Positions 33,206 to 41,728 are shown, numbered from the stretch's first letter. The stretch: 64,000 bases of DNA from Microbacterium esteraromaticum (GCF_900163815.1 NZ_FUKO01000019.1:186001-250000); one strand, 5' to 3'. Notes: generated from the letters alone by a model not told the origin. Translations and numbers: made by a program.

Positions 33206-33754
33206 GTGCCCCGAGAATCAGCAGAGTCCCCGTCAGTCCCCGTTGACCTTCCCCCGAAAAAGCGGCTGGCGGCTGCTGTCGAGAGATACGGGGAGCCGAG
33301 TGTCGTCGAACGATCGCTCTCGCTGCTCGCTGGCAACAACGAGGGCGAAGACTTTCTGCTCTACGTCGGGGGCGATCATGCCCAGGGCATTCTCGACGGC
33401 GCCCCCGTCCTGTACTGGCCCGAGCTCTGGGGTGCGCGGGCGCTTCTCTACGTCTGGAACGACTCTGCTGCTCCTGCCATCATCGACGCGATGAACAACC
33501 CCGCGTGGCGGGTGCGCGAGATGAGCGCACGAGTTGTCGCCGCCCGTGAACTGTCCGCAGCATCCGAGCTCTCAGCACTGCTGACCGACAAGGTTCCCCG
33601 CGTGCGAGTCGCCGCGGCGAAGGCTCTGGCGGCCGTGGGCACGTTGGAAGATATGGACGGCATCCGCATCCTGCTCAAGGATCCCGAGATCGACGTGCGT
33701 CGCGGAGCTCAGCAGGCGCTTGACGCATTGCGGAAGCGGTTCCCAAAGAGCTGA
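33206..33754 (+). CDS. HEAT-repeat protein
   Basis: 182 residues from the GTG at 33206, seven bases after a TAGGGT box; the longer form from 33128 is less likely. The C-terminal two thirds are HEAT-type helical pairs: PAWRVREMSARVVAARELSA, VPRVRVAAAKALAAVGTLED and PEIDVRRGAQQALDALRKRF. The N-terminal part (PKKRLAAAVERYGEPSVVER, ALLYVWNDSAAPAIIDAM) belongs to the same family. Probably a scaffold or binding protein. The gene is convergent with the HTH gene. Confidence 0.8.
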   Translation: MPRESAESPSVPVDLPPKKRLAAAVERYGEPSVVERSLSLLAGNNEGEDFLLYVGGDHAQGILDGAPVLYWPELWGARALLYVWNDSAAPAIIDAMNNPAWRVREMSARVVAARELSAASELSALLTDKVPRVRVAAAKALAAVGTLEDMDGIRILLKDPEIDVRRGAQQALDALRKRFPKS

Positions 33755-33761
33755 CTGCCCT

Positions 33762-34106
33762 TCACCCGCTCGCGGCGTCGCCTGCTTGCGGAGACGGATC
33801 CTTCGGCTCTGATTTGTGGAGCCACGATCCTCGTTTAGGGCGGTTCATCCACGCCTCGACAGCCTCGGGCGTGAGGTCGTCACGATCCCACAGGTAGCCG
33901 CTGACATTGCCGATCGGTTCAGGGAACACATCCCCGGTCTGCGAGGCCTCATCGGCCAGGCGCCGTCGAAGGGTTTGACGCAGACTGACCGGCGTCACCC
34001 CGAGCAACTCGGCGACTTCGTCGATCGTGGCGTAGCGGGCAGCGAAGCGCGCATCATCAGTGGCGCTGCGCAAGGCGCGTGGGCGCTTGGCGTCGTTTTC
34101 AGGCAC
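33762..34106 (-). CDS. Helix-turn-helix DNA-binding protein
   Basis: 114 residues from a GTG at 34106; TACAGT on the minus strand (34113-34118) lies six bases upstream. The centre is an HTH of the excisionase/MerR-like kind (YATIDEVAELLGVTPVSLRQ, TLRRRL) followed by GNVSGYLWDRDDLTPEAVEA and WMNRPKR. Such proteins can be phage- or plasmid-type regulators. No target genes are evident nearby. Confidence 0.65.
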   Translation of the reverse strand: MPENDAKRPRALRSATDDARFAARYATIDEVAELLGVTPVSLRQTLRRRLADEASQTGDVFPEPIGNVSGYLWDRDDLTPEAVEAWMNRPKRGSWLHKSEPKDPSPQAGDAASG

Positions 34107-34220
34107 GGCGTCACTGTAACAGGGCACATGAAGCGATCGTGTGACGCCGATGAATCCCCGGAAGCAGCGCGCACGGCTCTCAGGACGCACGCGGGCCGCT
34201 GACCTACGGTTGGAGCCAAC

Positions 34221-34667
34221 ATGTGGAAACAAAAGCGCTCGCAAGCATGCATCTCAGTCGTCGCTGCGGTGATCGTGGCCTCGGGAGCGCTATCCGGCTG
34301 CTCGGCATCAGACTCATTCGAGGGCGAACTCAAAGACCTGGTTTGGAACGGTCGCACTTTCGAGTTGCCAGCCGATGTGGCCGGACGCTCGTGGCAAGAG
34401 CTACTCATCCTGTGCCCGTACGACGGCCCGCCGGAGGATGTCCACGCAGCCTTCATCGATGCCGCGACGCGAGTCGACTTCGAGACCGCCGATCACTCGC
34501 AATGGCTGCTCTTCCGAAAGGACGCTCATGTGACGACCGTCGCCATTTTGCGAACCGAATTCGAGTTCTGCTCGACTCCTCAGCGCACGGGCAGCACGTA
34601 CGCTCCGGCGCAACGCTGGCAACCCAACCCCAGCGATGGAGCCGTCACCGTCACGCCGGTGCGGTGA
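34221..34667 (+). CDS. Putative lipoprotein
   Basis: 148 residues. A signal peptide with lipobox LSGC at about 24-27 is followed by a soluble domain with two cysteines (LILCPYDG, FEFCSTPQ) that could form a disulfide. No family recognised. A TGGAG site precedes the ATG. It ends nine bases from the convergent dehydrogenase-like gene. Confidence 0.65.
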   Translation: MWKQKRSQACISVVAAVIVASGALSGCSASDSFEGELKDLVWNGRTFELPADVAGRSWQELLILCPYDGPPEDVHAAFIDAATRVDFETADHSQWLLFRKDAHVTTVAILRTEFEFCSTPQRTGSTYAPAQRWQPNPSDGAVTVTPVR

Positions 34668-34676
34668 CCGCACGCC

Positions 34677-35906
34677 TCAAGACGTGGACAGTCGTGCGTG
34701 CGGGTACTCTGCGGAACGGCTCTGAAAAGTCAGGATGCTGGGGTTCTTGATCACTCCGTGATCGATCTCGATCGCCCGCGAGATGGTGAGATTCTTCGCC
34801 CACGCAGACGGACCCTCCATCACCGCGCGCAGGAACGGCATGATGGCCTCGCTGATCTCCCAGGTGGCCGAGTTCCACAGGAATGAAGGGCTGTGATCGA
34901 CGCCGTAGTAGTTCACACCCTGTCCGACGGTGAACATCGGGTCGTTGAATTCTGTAGGTTTCGCCCACTCAAAACCCATACCCTCATCGCATGAGACATC
35001 GATGATCAGGCTGCCGGCAGCGAACTCTTTCAGATCTTCGGTGCGCAGGTAGGTCATGGGCGCGAGCGGGTCCTGCAGCGTGCAGTTGACCACGATGTCG
35101 TGCGACGCGAGGAAAGTCGGCAGTCGGACTTGTCCGTCGTCGGTGAGGACCGAGCTGAGATATGCGGGGCCGTCATCGGTCTGCAGCCGAGTGATGTGCG
35201 CGCTGTGGATCGGCGAGCCGACGGCCGAGGCGTCTCGCTGCGTGAGCACCTGGATGTCATGAATCCCGTGCGCGCTGAGAGCCGTGACGGCGCCGCGCGC
35301 CGTCGCCCCGAAACCGATCACGACCGCACTGAGTCGCGGACCGTAGTCGCCCGTCGACCCTACGAGGCTCAATGCGTGCAGCACGGAGCAGTATCCGGCG
35401 AGTTCGTTGTTCTTGTGGAGGACGTGGAGGCTGAAATCCCCCTTGCGTGTCCAGTGGTTCATCGCTTCGAAAGCGATGAGGGTGAGCCGCCGATCGATGG
35501 CGGTCTGGGTCATCTGCGCATCTTGCACGCAGTGGGGCCATCCCCACAGGACGCGGCCCTCAGGGATTGCGGCCACTTCGGCCGCTTGCGGCTTGGGCAG
35601 CAACAGAACATCGGCGGACTCGATCACCTCAGCCCGTTCAGCCACTCGCCCGACGCGTGACTCGACGTATCCGGGCTCCAGCTGGAACTCAGCCGCGTAA
35701 CCGCGCTCGACGATCATTCGCGCTCGCAGGTCAGGGTCGATCCGGTCGAGGTGGTGAGGATGCAGTGGCAACCGGCGCTCGTTCTCCATCGTGGACCCGG
35801 CGAGCAGCCCCAGAGTGAGGAGCTCATCCTTTCCGTCGGGGCGTCTCGCTGGCATGACGTGATAAGCAGCGGGTGGTTCAGCGGTGCCGGACATCCGGAC
35901 TCCCAT
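34677..35906 (-). CDS. Alanine dehydrogenase/PNT-fold protein, N5-(carboxyethyl)ornithine synthase-like
   Basis: 409 residues; the ATG at 35894 (MSGTAEPP) is an alternative start. The N-terminal catalytic-type domain has GLLAGSTMENERRLPLHPHH (substrate-site residues of the alanine dehydrogenase/transhydrogenase group) and ADVLLLPKP. The NAD-binding domain has VVIGFGATARGAVTALSAHG near residue 200. Phrases such as CSVLHALSLVGSTGDYG and IIDVSCDEGMGFEWA fit proteins annotated as N5-(carboxyethyl)ornithine synthase. The true substrate is uncertain; alanine dehydrogenase itself is less likely because GxGxxG is altered to GFGATA. Confidence 0.6.
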   Translation of the reverse strand: MGVRMSGTAEPPAAYHVMPARRPDGKDELLTLGLLAGSTMENERRLPLHPHHLDRIDPDLRARMIVERGYAAEFQLEPGYVESRVGRVAERAEVIESADVLLLPKPQAAEVAAIPEGRVLWGWPHCVQDAQMTQTAIDRRLTLIAFEAMNHWTRKGDFSLHVLHKNNELAGYCSVLHALSLVGSTGDYGPRLSAVVIGFGATARGAVTALSAHGIHDIQVLTQRDASAVGSPIHSAHITRLQTDDGPAYLSSVLTDDGQVRLPTFLASHDIVVNCTLQDPLAPMTYLRTEDLKEFAAGSLIIDVSCDEGMGFEWAKPTEFNDPMFTVGQGVNYYGVDHSPSFLWNSATWEISEAIMPFLRAVMEGPSAWAKNLTISRAIEIDHGVIKNPSILTFQSRSAEYPHARLSTS

Positions 35907-35993
35907 CCTCGGGGAACCAACGTCAGCTCCTTTGCGTACTGTACGCCGCGCGCTGGCTCAATGCGCCGGCTGATGCGACCGCACCACCATGAA

Positions 35994-36437
35994 TCAGTCC
36001 GAATCGCCCGGGCGCTGACGGGCAGCCTTGGTTTCTGAGCGCTGGCGTTTCCCTTCGAGTCGTCGCCGCTGAGAGCCTCTCGTCGGCCGCGTCGCGCGAC
36101 GGATGACCTTCGGCATGATCGCCTCGCGGAGCATCGCGGCCAGTCGCTCCCTCGCTGCGAGCCGATTCTGGCGCTGTGATCGGTGCTCGCTGGCGCTGAT
36201 GATGAGCTCCGTGCCCGCAAGTTTCGGAGCCAGCTGCTCCAGCACGCGCCGGCGCTGCGGCTCGCTGAGCGCACTCGTGGTCGCCAGGTCGATGCTCAGC
36301 TGCACACGGGAGTCCGTGGTGTTGACACCCTGCCCTCCCGGCCCTGACGACCGCGAGAACTGCTCGACGAGCTCGCTGGCGGGCACGATGAGACCATGGG
36401 GTGCTCCAGGCCCCGGCATCACACGCAAGTCATCCAC
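35994..36437 (-). CDS. arfB: Alternative ribosome-rescue hydrolase ArfB
   Basis: 147 residues. The GGQ motif at 34-36 (SRSSGPGGQGVNTTDSRVQL) hydrolyses peptidyl-tRNA, and the basic C-terminal tail (RRATRPTRGSQRRRLEGKRQ) inserts into the empty mRNA channel of stalled ribosomes. Size and tail distinguish it from release factors RF1/RF2, which are more than twice as long. Confidence 0.92.
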   Translation of the reverse strand: MDDLRVMPGPGAPHGLIVPASELVEQFSRSSGPGGQGVNTTDSRVQLSIDLATTSALSEPQRRRVLEQLAPKLAGTELIISASEHRSQRQNRLAARERLAAMLREAIMPKVIRRATRPTRGSQRRRLEGKRQRSETKAARQRPGDSD

Positions 36438-36487
36438 GCTCTCAGTCTGCCGCAGCTGACAGAGAGACGCCTCGTGCGCGCACAGCT

Positions 36488-37807
36488 CTATTCGGGCGTC
36501 TTGCCGGCAAAGATCTTGTTGATCTCGCGCCGTTTTTTGGCGATGCGCTTGCGGTGAGCAGGACGGCAGTTCTCTGACAGGTCGTCCAACACATCGCCGA
36601 TGCGCGCCCGCACTGCCGGTGCGTCGCGGCCGTAATAGGCGATCTCATCGAAAGCGAGGTCGAGCAGAACGCCTACCCCGAATGGCTGGTAGATCACGCG
36701 AATGTTCTCATCATCGTCGCGCAGCGCCGATGCGGGTTCCGTGCGGAGCACCGCCGCGCGCGCCATCCGATGCACCTCGTTCAGGGCTTGCACGGCCGTG
36801 GTCGGATCGTTCACACCCGGTGAGAGCGCCCGCAGAGCGATGTCCACGATCTGCTGACAGGAGAACGAAGGATCCTGACGCGCACTGGGCTCAGCCTCCA
36901 ACCAGAAGCAGTTGGCGACTCGCTTGGCGATCGCGCGCTCGCGCTCTTCGGGTCCGTCGTTCGAGTCATCATCCTGCAACGGGTTGATCCACATCTCCGC
37001 AAGCAGCTGGCCTTCGGCATGAAAGCGGCCGATCGGCTGGGTGATCTCGATCACAGCATCCGCTGATTCGGCCAGCGCGACCAGGTGAGAGAAATTGATC
37101 TGCGAGGTGCACCCGTGGCGGTCTTCCGCGTAGACAGCGATCCGGCGCGGTCTCGACGGACGCTGCCAACTCTGCGAATCCAGATCTCGTTCGTCCTCCG
37201 AGTAGAGATCGATGATGCGGCCCACGCCGTGGTCGCCGATGTCGGCGAGCACCTTGCTGACCTGGATCGAGTTCGTGATGTGGTGGATGAAGAACAGCAG
37301 AACCAGAACGCTGGCGAGAACGAAGACGAACGCCAGCGACACGGCAGTCTGGGGGACAGGCGAGTCGGAGTCTGGCCGACCCACCGACCGCATCACCGTC
37401 AACGCGAAGACGAAGGTTCCCGTGAACACGCCGAAGGTGAACTGCGCCACTCTGCTGTCGAGAAAGCTTCCGATGACGCGCGGCGTGAACTGGCTGCTCG
37501 ACAGCTGCAGCACGACCATCGTGATCGAGAACACCAGGCCGGTGACAGAGATCGTCGCCGCAGCGATCGCCCCGAGGATCGTGCGAGCGCCATCGTCGCC
37601 GCCCTGAAAGAGGAAGGGAACGTGTTCGGCGATCAGCGCATCGAATATCGGAACCACGATCCCCAGGCAGAAGGCACCGATGATCGACGCGAGAGGCAGC
37701 GCCCAGAAGGGACTCCACAACCGCGACCACCAGCTCTGCGGGGGCACCGACAGTGCGCCCCGGTTCGTCGAACCCTTCGTGCGCGACGGCGATCCAGAAA
37801 CTGACAT
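36488..37807 (-). CDS. DUF2254 membrane protein
   Basis: 439 residues from the ATG at 37807. Four membrane segments in the N-terminal half (about 32-60, 80-105, 120-145, 150-180) are followed by a cytoplasmic domain of about 250 residues. The phrases GLVFSITMVVLQLSSSQFTP-RVIGSFLDSR and ALSPGVNDPTTAVQALNEVH are the DUF2254 signature. Function unknown; the architecture suggests a channel or sensor. Confidence 0.88.
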   Translation of the reverse strand: MSVSGSPSRTKGSTNRGALSVPPQSWWSRLWSPFWALPLASIIGAFCLGIVVPIFDALIAEHVPFLFQGGDDGARTILGAIAAATISVTGLVFSITMVVLQLSSSQFTPRVIGSFLDSRVAQFTFGVFTGTFVFALTVMRSVGRPDSDSPVPQTAVSLAFVFVLASVLVLLFFIHHITNSIQVSKVLADIGDHGVGRIIDLYSEDERDLDSQSWQRPSRPRRIAVYAEDRHGCTSQINFSHLVALAESADAVIEITQPIGRFHAEGQLLAEMWINPLQDDDSNDGPEERERAIAKRVANCFWLEAEPSARQDPSFSCQQIVDIALRALSPGVNDPTTAVQALNEVHRMARAAVLRTEPASALRDDDENIRVIYQPFGVGVLLDLAFDEIAYYGRDAPAVRARIGDVLDDLSENCRPAHRKRIAKKRREINKIFAGKTPE

Positions 37808-37886
37808 ATCCCCATCTTGGGTCTGCCAGGGGTGCGTGCGCCGCTCAGACACACCGCACCGGCGATTGTGCGTTGAGTGGCAAACA

Positions 37887-37922
37887 GGTCAGCATCCGCT
37901 GTATAGTCATCACATGCTGACC
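37887..37922 (+). promoter_or_regulatory. Candidate CmtR operator spanning promoter and start codon
   Basis: The inverted repeat GGTCAGCAT (37887-37895) / ATGCTGACC (37914-37922) flanks the TATAGT -10 box (37902-37907), and its right arm begins with the ATG of cmtR itself. Bound repressor would cover the -10 box and the transcription start of a leaderless message. Confidence 0.65.
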
Positions 37923-38273
37923 ATTTCTTCGCGCGTCGACGTCATGAACCGGCTAGGCCGCGCCATGGCTGATCCGACGCGCTCCCGCATCCTGCTGACG
38001 CTGCTGAACGGTCCCGGCTATCCGGCCCGGCTTGCGTTCGATCTCGGATTGACGCGCACGAACGTCTCCAATCATCTGGCCTGTCTGCGCGGATGCGGAA
38101 TCGTCGTCGCCGAGCCGGAGGGAAGACAGACCAGATATGAGATCGCGGATCCGCACCTCACGGTCGCGCTGACCGCGCTGGTCGACGCGACACTCGCCGT
38201 GGACGAGAACGCTTCCTGTGTCGATCCGACATGCACAGTCGCCGGATGCTGCGACCCGGAGGCTCTGGCGTGA
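37914..38273 (+). CDS. cmtR: ArsR/SmtB-family metal sensor, CmtR type
   Basis: 119 residues. The winged helix carries the alpha-4C metal site: C57 and C61 in NHLACLRGCG, and C102 near the C-terminus. These are the same three positions (57, 61, 102) that bind Cd(II) or Pb(II) in M. tuberculosis CmtR. Three further cysteines follow (C107, C112, C113). The message is probably leaderless (TATAGT, six bases). The stop overlaps the start of the CDF transporter (GTGA), so metal should induce both. Zinc remains possible. Confidence 0.85.
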   Translation: MLTISSRVDVMNRLGRAMADPTRSRILLTLLNGPGYPARLAFDLGLTRTNVSNHLACLRGCGIVVAEPEGRQTRYEIADPHLTVALTALVDATLAVDENASCVDPTCTVAGCCDPEALA

Positions 38274-38956
38274 CCGCCGTAGCCGTTCTCACACCGACGC
38301 GTACCGCGGTGCTTCGACGGAGGATCAGGATCGTCGTTGCGATCACGATCACCTGGAATGTCATCGAGGCCGCGATTGCGCTGATCGCGGGGAACATCGC
38401 ATCCTCGGCAGCCCTGATCGGCTTCGGCCTCGATTCCATCGTCGAGGTCCTCTCTGCCGCGGCGGTCGCTTGGCAGTTCGCCTCGCCGACACCCGAGAAG
38501 CGCGAGAAGGTCGCGCTGCGCATCATCGCCGTGTCGTTCTTCGGCCTCGCCGCATACGTGTCCGTCGACGCCGTGCTATCGCTGACGGGGCTGCACGACC
38601 CCGAGCATTCGCCTGTGGGAATCGCGATCGCGACACTGAGTCTGATCGTGATGCCCTTCCTGAGCTGGTTCGAACGGCGCACTGGCCGCGAACTCGGCTC
38701 AGCGTCAGCGATCGCCGACTCGAAGCAGACCCTCATCTGCGCATATCTGAGCGCTGCTCTGCTGGCCGGCCTGCTGCTGAACAGCCTGCTGGGCTGGGCG
38801 TGGGCAGACTCCGTGGCGGCTCTGGTGATCGCTGTCGTCGCCGTGCGCGAGGGTATCGAGGCGTGGAAGGGCGACGCCTGCTGTGCCACGCCCGTGACCA
38901 TGCTGACCGGTGAACGCGACGCCGAGGGATGCCAAGACGACTGCTGCGCGCACTGA
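38270..38956 (+). CDS. CDF-type cation efflux protein
   Basis: 228 residues from a GTG at 38270 that overlaps cmtR. About six membrane spans. The transport-site helix reads SSAALIGFGLDSIVEVLSA, and a second metal-ligand helix reads LLGWAWADSVAALVIAVVAV. There is no long cytoplasmic C-terminal domain; instead the tail is cysteine- and histidine-containing (DACCATP, CQDDCCAH), fitting a soft metal such as cadmium or lead, the ligands sensed by CmtR. The short form is common next to CmtR-like regulators in actinobacteria. Confidence 0.85.
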   Translation: MTAVAVLTPTRTAVLRRRIRIVVAITITWNVIEAAIALIAGNIASSAALIGFGLDSIVEVLSAAAVAWQFASPTPEKREKVALRIIAVSFFGLAAYVSVDAVLSLTGLHDPEHSPVGIAIATLSLIVMPFLSWFERRTGRELGSASAIADSKQTLICAYLSAALLAGLLLNSLLGWAWADSVAALVIAVVAVREGIEAWKGDACCATPVTMLTGERDAEGCQDDCCAH

Positions 38957-39022
38957 TCCCACGGCGCGGGACTTGTCTGCCTGAGACTGCATGAATACGG
39001 TTGATCTGACAACCGAAGAATC

Positions 39023-39622
39023 ATGACCGATACAGGAGCGCACCCGATCGTGACCCAGCTGAGCATCTTCGAGCCCGAGGGCCGTGCCGTGCCATACGTC
39101 GACGAGGGCGAGGGGCCCGTCTCGCTCGTGCTGATCACCGACCGCGACCTGAAGGCCGATGGCCTCGGCGTCATCTCGCACTACCTGGCTGAGGAAGCCG
39201 GCTTCCACGTCGTGCGCATCGGCTCTCGCGCAGCATCCGACGCAGCACTCAGCAACAGCGAGCGCGCCGCAGACGCCATGGCAGTGATCGACCACCTCGG
39301 CCTCGCCGACACCTGGATCGGCGGTCACGGCTTCGGCGGCACCGTTGCTCGCGTGTTTGCGGCCGAGCACATCGACCGGGTCAACGGACTCCTGCTGCTC
39401 GGCGTCGAGAACGCGCAGATTGCTCTCGCGCCCGCCATCCCCGTGCTCATCATCCAGGCCGAGCACGACGACGTCACCCCCGCGGCCAATGCGGAGCAGC
39501 TGCAGGCGACCGCACCCGAGCGTGCGAGCATCACCCGCATCTCCGGCGCCGATCACCTCTTCCCTGCGACGCACCCCATCGACACCGCCGTGGTGATCGA
39601 GGAATACCTCGACTGGGACTGA
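39023..39622 (+). CDS. Alpha/beta-hydrolase-fold protein lacking the serine nucleophile
   Basis: 199 residues. The fold is recognisable: strand LVLITDRDL, nucleophile elbow WIGGHGFGGTVARVFA near residue 94, acid loop IPVLIIQAEHDDVTPAANAE, and the histidine loop GADHLFPATHP. The elbow is GHGFG, where active hydrolases have GHSFG, so the catalytic serine is replaced by glycine while the Asp and His remain. It may be a non-enzymatic relative or use another nucleophile. It precedes the TDT transporter by 23 bases, probably as one unit. Confidence 0.75.
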   Translation: MTDTGAHPIVTQLSIFEPEGRAVPYVDEGEGPVSLVLITDRDLKADGLGVISHYLAEEAGFHVVRIGSRAASDAALSNSERAADAMAVIDHLGLADTWIGGHGFGGTVARVFAAEHIDRVNGLLLLGVENAQIALAPAIPVLIIQAEHDDVTPAANAEQLQATAPERASITRISGADHLFPATHPIDTAVVIEEYLDWD

Positions 39623-39645
39623 TCCGCACGAGAGAGGCGAATGCT

Positions 39646-40734
39646 GTGGAACATGCAGAATTCGTGCCGCATGACCGCACATCGCACGCACGCCACCCGA
39701 TAGCGCATCTCGCCCCCGGCTACTTCGCCGCGGTCATGGGCACCGGAATCGTCTCGATCGGCCTGCACGACGTGGGCGCTCTTGCGTTCTCGCAGGTGAT
39801 GATGTGGATCGCCGCGGTGCTCTATGTCGTGCTGTGGGTGCTCTACATCTGGCGTGCAATCGCCTTCAGTCATGAAGTTCTCGCCGATCTGCGCAATCCG
39901 GAGATCGCTTTCGCCTACTTCACGGTGGTCGCGGCTACCGATGTGCTCGGCGTGCGACTCGCTCAAGACGGCATGATGGCCGTCGCGATCCCGCTGTTCC
40001 TGCTGGCGGGCGCGCTCTGGTTCGTCTTCGGCTATCTGCTGCCGTGGCAGGTGCTCATGACCCGTGACGGCAAGCAGATCCTCGCCCGCGTGAACGGCAC
40101 CTGGTTCATCTGGGCCGTGGCGAGTCAGTCGCTGGCCATCGGCATGTCGCAGCTGCGCCCGCAGGTGGACACGTCCGTCGCGCAATGGGTGGGTCTGCTC
40201 GCCGTGCTCGCCTGGTCAGTCGGGGTCATCCTGTACGCGGCCATGGCGATGCTCGTGCTGCTGCGGGTCGTGCACTTCGGCGTCACCCCGCAGCAGTTCG
40301 ACCCCGCCTACTGGGTCGCGATGGGTGCACTTGCGATCGCGGTCGTCGCCGGAGCGAACATCGTGCAGATGGAGCGCACGCCGCTCGTCGACGCTGTGCG
40401 CCCGCTGATCGCGGCGACGGTGGTGATCTTCTGGGTGTTCTGCCTCTGGCTCATCCCGTTGCTGGTGGGTGCCGGCTTCTGGCGGCACGCCGTGCACCGC
40501 GTGCCGCTGCGCTACGTGGCCACGCTGTGGTCGATGGTGTTTCCGATCGGCATGTTCGCCGTGGCCTCGATCTCGCTCGGCACCGCCGATGAACTGCCCG
40601 CCGCAGGTGCGGTCGGCCGCGTCGCACTCGTGGTCGCGGTGATCGTCTGGGCGGTGGTCTTCGTCGGGATGCTGCACCGCGTGACTTTGTCGCTGTGGAG
40701 CGCCAAGCCTCGCCCCGCGAGGAACGGCGCCTGA
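39646..40734 (+). CDS. TDT/SLAC1-family transporter (tellurite-resistance/dicarboxylate type)
   Basis: 362 residues, GTG start after GAGAGG. About ten membrane helices. The first helix PGYFAAVMGTGIVSIGLHDV carries the family's MGTG motif (about 33-36). Members include TehA, Mae1 and plant SLAC1 anion channels and transport malate, sulfite, tellurite or inorganic anions. The C-terminal half contains LWSMVFPIGMFAVASISLG, another conserved helix. Substrate cannot be told from sequence. Confidence 0.85.
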   Translation: MEHAEFVPHDRTSHARHPIAHLAPGYFAAVMGTGIVSIGLHDVGALAFSQVMMWIAAVLYVVLWVLYIWRAIAFSHEVLADLRNPEIAFAYFTVVAATDVLGVRLAQDGMMAVAIPLFLLAGALWFVFGYLLPWQVLMTRDGKQILARVNGTWFIWAVASQSLAIGMSQLRPQVDTSVAQWVGLLAVLAWSVGVILYAAMAMLVLLRVVHFGVTPQQFDPAYWVAMGALAIAVVAGANIVQMERTPLVDAVRPLIAATVVIFWVFCLWLIPLLVGAGFWRHAVHRVPLRYVATLWSMVFPIGMFAVASISLGTADELPAAGAVGRVALVVAVIVWAVVFVGMLHRVTLSLWSAKPRPARNGA

Positions 40735-40741
40735 GCAGACG

Positions 40742-41317
40742 TCAGGCCTGCTCCGCCTCATCTCGCAGACGCGGTTCGATGCGGTTCTGCGGACGCAGGC
40801 CCGACTTGTCGCCGTAGAAGTCACGGATGCGATTCATATCGGCGGAGATATCGCCGGTGAGTACCAGCGTGGGGCCGAGGCCCGTGGTCATCGTCGTGCG
40901 ATCGACGTAGCCGAGCGTCACCGGCATCCCGGTCTCGCGAGCGATGCGATAAAAACCCGACTTCCAGTGCGTGTGCCCCCGCCGTGTGCCGTCGGGGGTG
41001 ACGACGAGCCCGAACACCTCTCCGGCCTTCACCTGGGTGACCACGTCTGTGACGACGCGCGTGGGATCAGCGCGATCGACGGGGATTCCTCCCATCGACC
41101 GCATGATCGGTCCGCGCCAACCCGCGAACAGGCTGCTCTTGCCCAGCCAGCGCACATCGATGCCCAGGCGCCAGGAGATCGCGAGCATGAGCACGAAATC
41201 CCAGTTCGATGTGTGCGGGGCGCCGATCAGAACTGTCGGCTCTGAGGGGGCGGGCTCGGTCTTCAGCGTCCAGCGGCTGCACTTCCAGAACAGGCGGGAC
41301 ACGAGGCGGCGAAGCAT
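40742..41317 (-). CDS. Lysophospholipid-type acyltransferase (PlsC family)
   Basis: 191 residues, GTG or ATG-region start at 41317. The acyltransferase HX4D motif is H35-D40 (APHTSNWDF), and the second block is MRSMGGIPVDR near 75. The TPDGTRRGHTHWKSGFYRIA block near 107 replaces the usual EGTRS. It resembles the glycerol acyltransferase group with HTSNWD seen in many bacteria; the substrate could be a lysophospholipid or another acyl acceptor. Confidence 0.85.
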   Translation of the reverse strand: MLRRLVSRLFWKCSRWTLKTEPAPSEPTVLIGAPHTSNWDFVLMLAISWRLGIDVRWLGKSSLFAGWRGPIMRSMGGIPVDRADPTRVVTDVVTQVKAGEVFGLVVTPDGTRRGHTHWKSGFYRIARETGMPVTLGYVDRTTMTTGLGPTLVLTGDISADMNRIRDFYGDKSGLRPQNRIEPRLRDEAEQA

Positions 41318-41389
41318 CCCTCCACGCTAGGGCAGTCGGCATGCGTTGCGCGGTATACGGCGCCGGATGCTGAAGACGTCTCAGGACGC

Positions 41390-41425
41390 AGAAGAGCCGC
41401 CGTCACGAATGACGGCGGCTCTTCT
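41390..41425. terminator. Strong terminator hairpin
   Basis: A perfect 16-bp stem (41390-41405 with 41410-41425, loop CGAA) follows the HesB-like gene on the minus strand and separates it from the acyltransferase gene. Confidence 0.85.
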
Positions 41426-41437
41426 CGTGCACATGGG

Positions 41438-41728
41438 TCAGACGGGCTGCGGGAGGAGTGTGAACGACACAGCTCCCTGCTCGTCGACTGTGGCATCGAG
41501 CACCTTGCTGTCCAGCGCCTCGGCAACGGCCTGCTCGAGGAAGACGCGGATCGCCTCATCGCCGATGACCTCGTCACCTGGCTCGGGAGTCGATGCGATC
41601 GTCACCGCGAAGCGCGGCTCTTCTTCGGTACCCGACGAATGGATGCGCAGTCCGGCATCCGGCGTCGTGCTCTGCTGCGCGACGATGGTCGCGGCAATCG
41701 TGTTGGCATTCTCGGTGAGGGTGAGCAT
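41438..41728 (-). CDS. HesB/IscA-fold protein without cysteines
   Basis: 96 residues from the ATG at 41728, preceded by GGAAGGAAAG; the longer frame from 41806 is not supported. The outline (MLTLTENANTIAATIVAQQS, then GLRIHSSG, VFLEQAVAEALDSKVLDATV and a final beta hairpin GAVSFTLL) follows the Fe-S biosynthesis (HesB) domain. However, there is no cysteine in the protein, whereas A-type carriers need three. It therefore cannot carry a cluster in the usual way. This cysteine-free form is seen in actinobacteria; role unknown. Confidence 0.7.
   Translation of the reverse strand: MLTLTENANTIAATIVAQQSTTPDAGLRIHSSGTEEEPRFAVTIASTPEPGDEVIGDEAIRVFLEQAVAEALDSKVLDATVDEQGAVSFTLLPQPV

Noticed and set aside
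33762..34244. Longer 160-residue version of the HTH protein from 34244
   Set aside because: The first 46 residues cross the promoter box and into the divergent lipoprotein leader; the GTG at 34106 has the six-base -10 spacing seen elsewhere.
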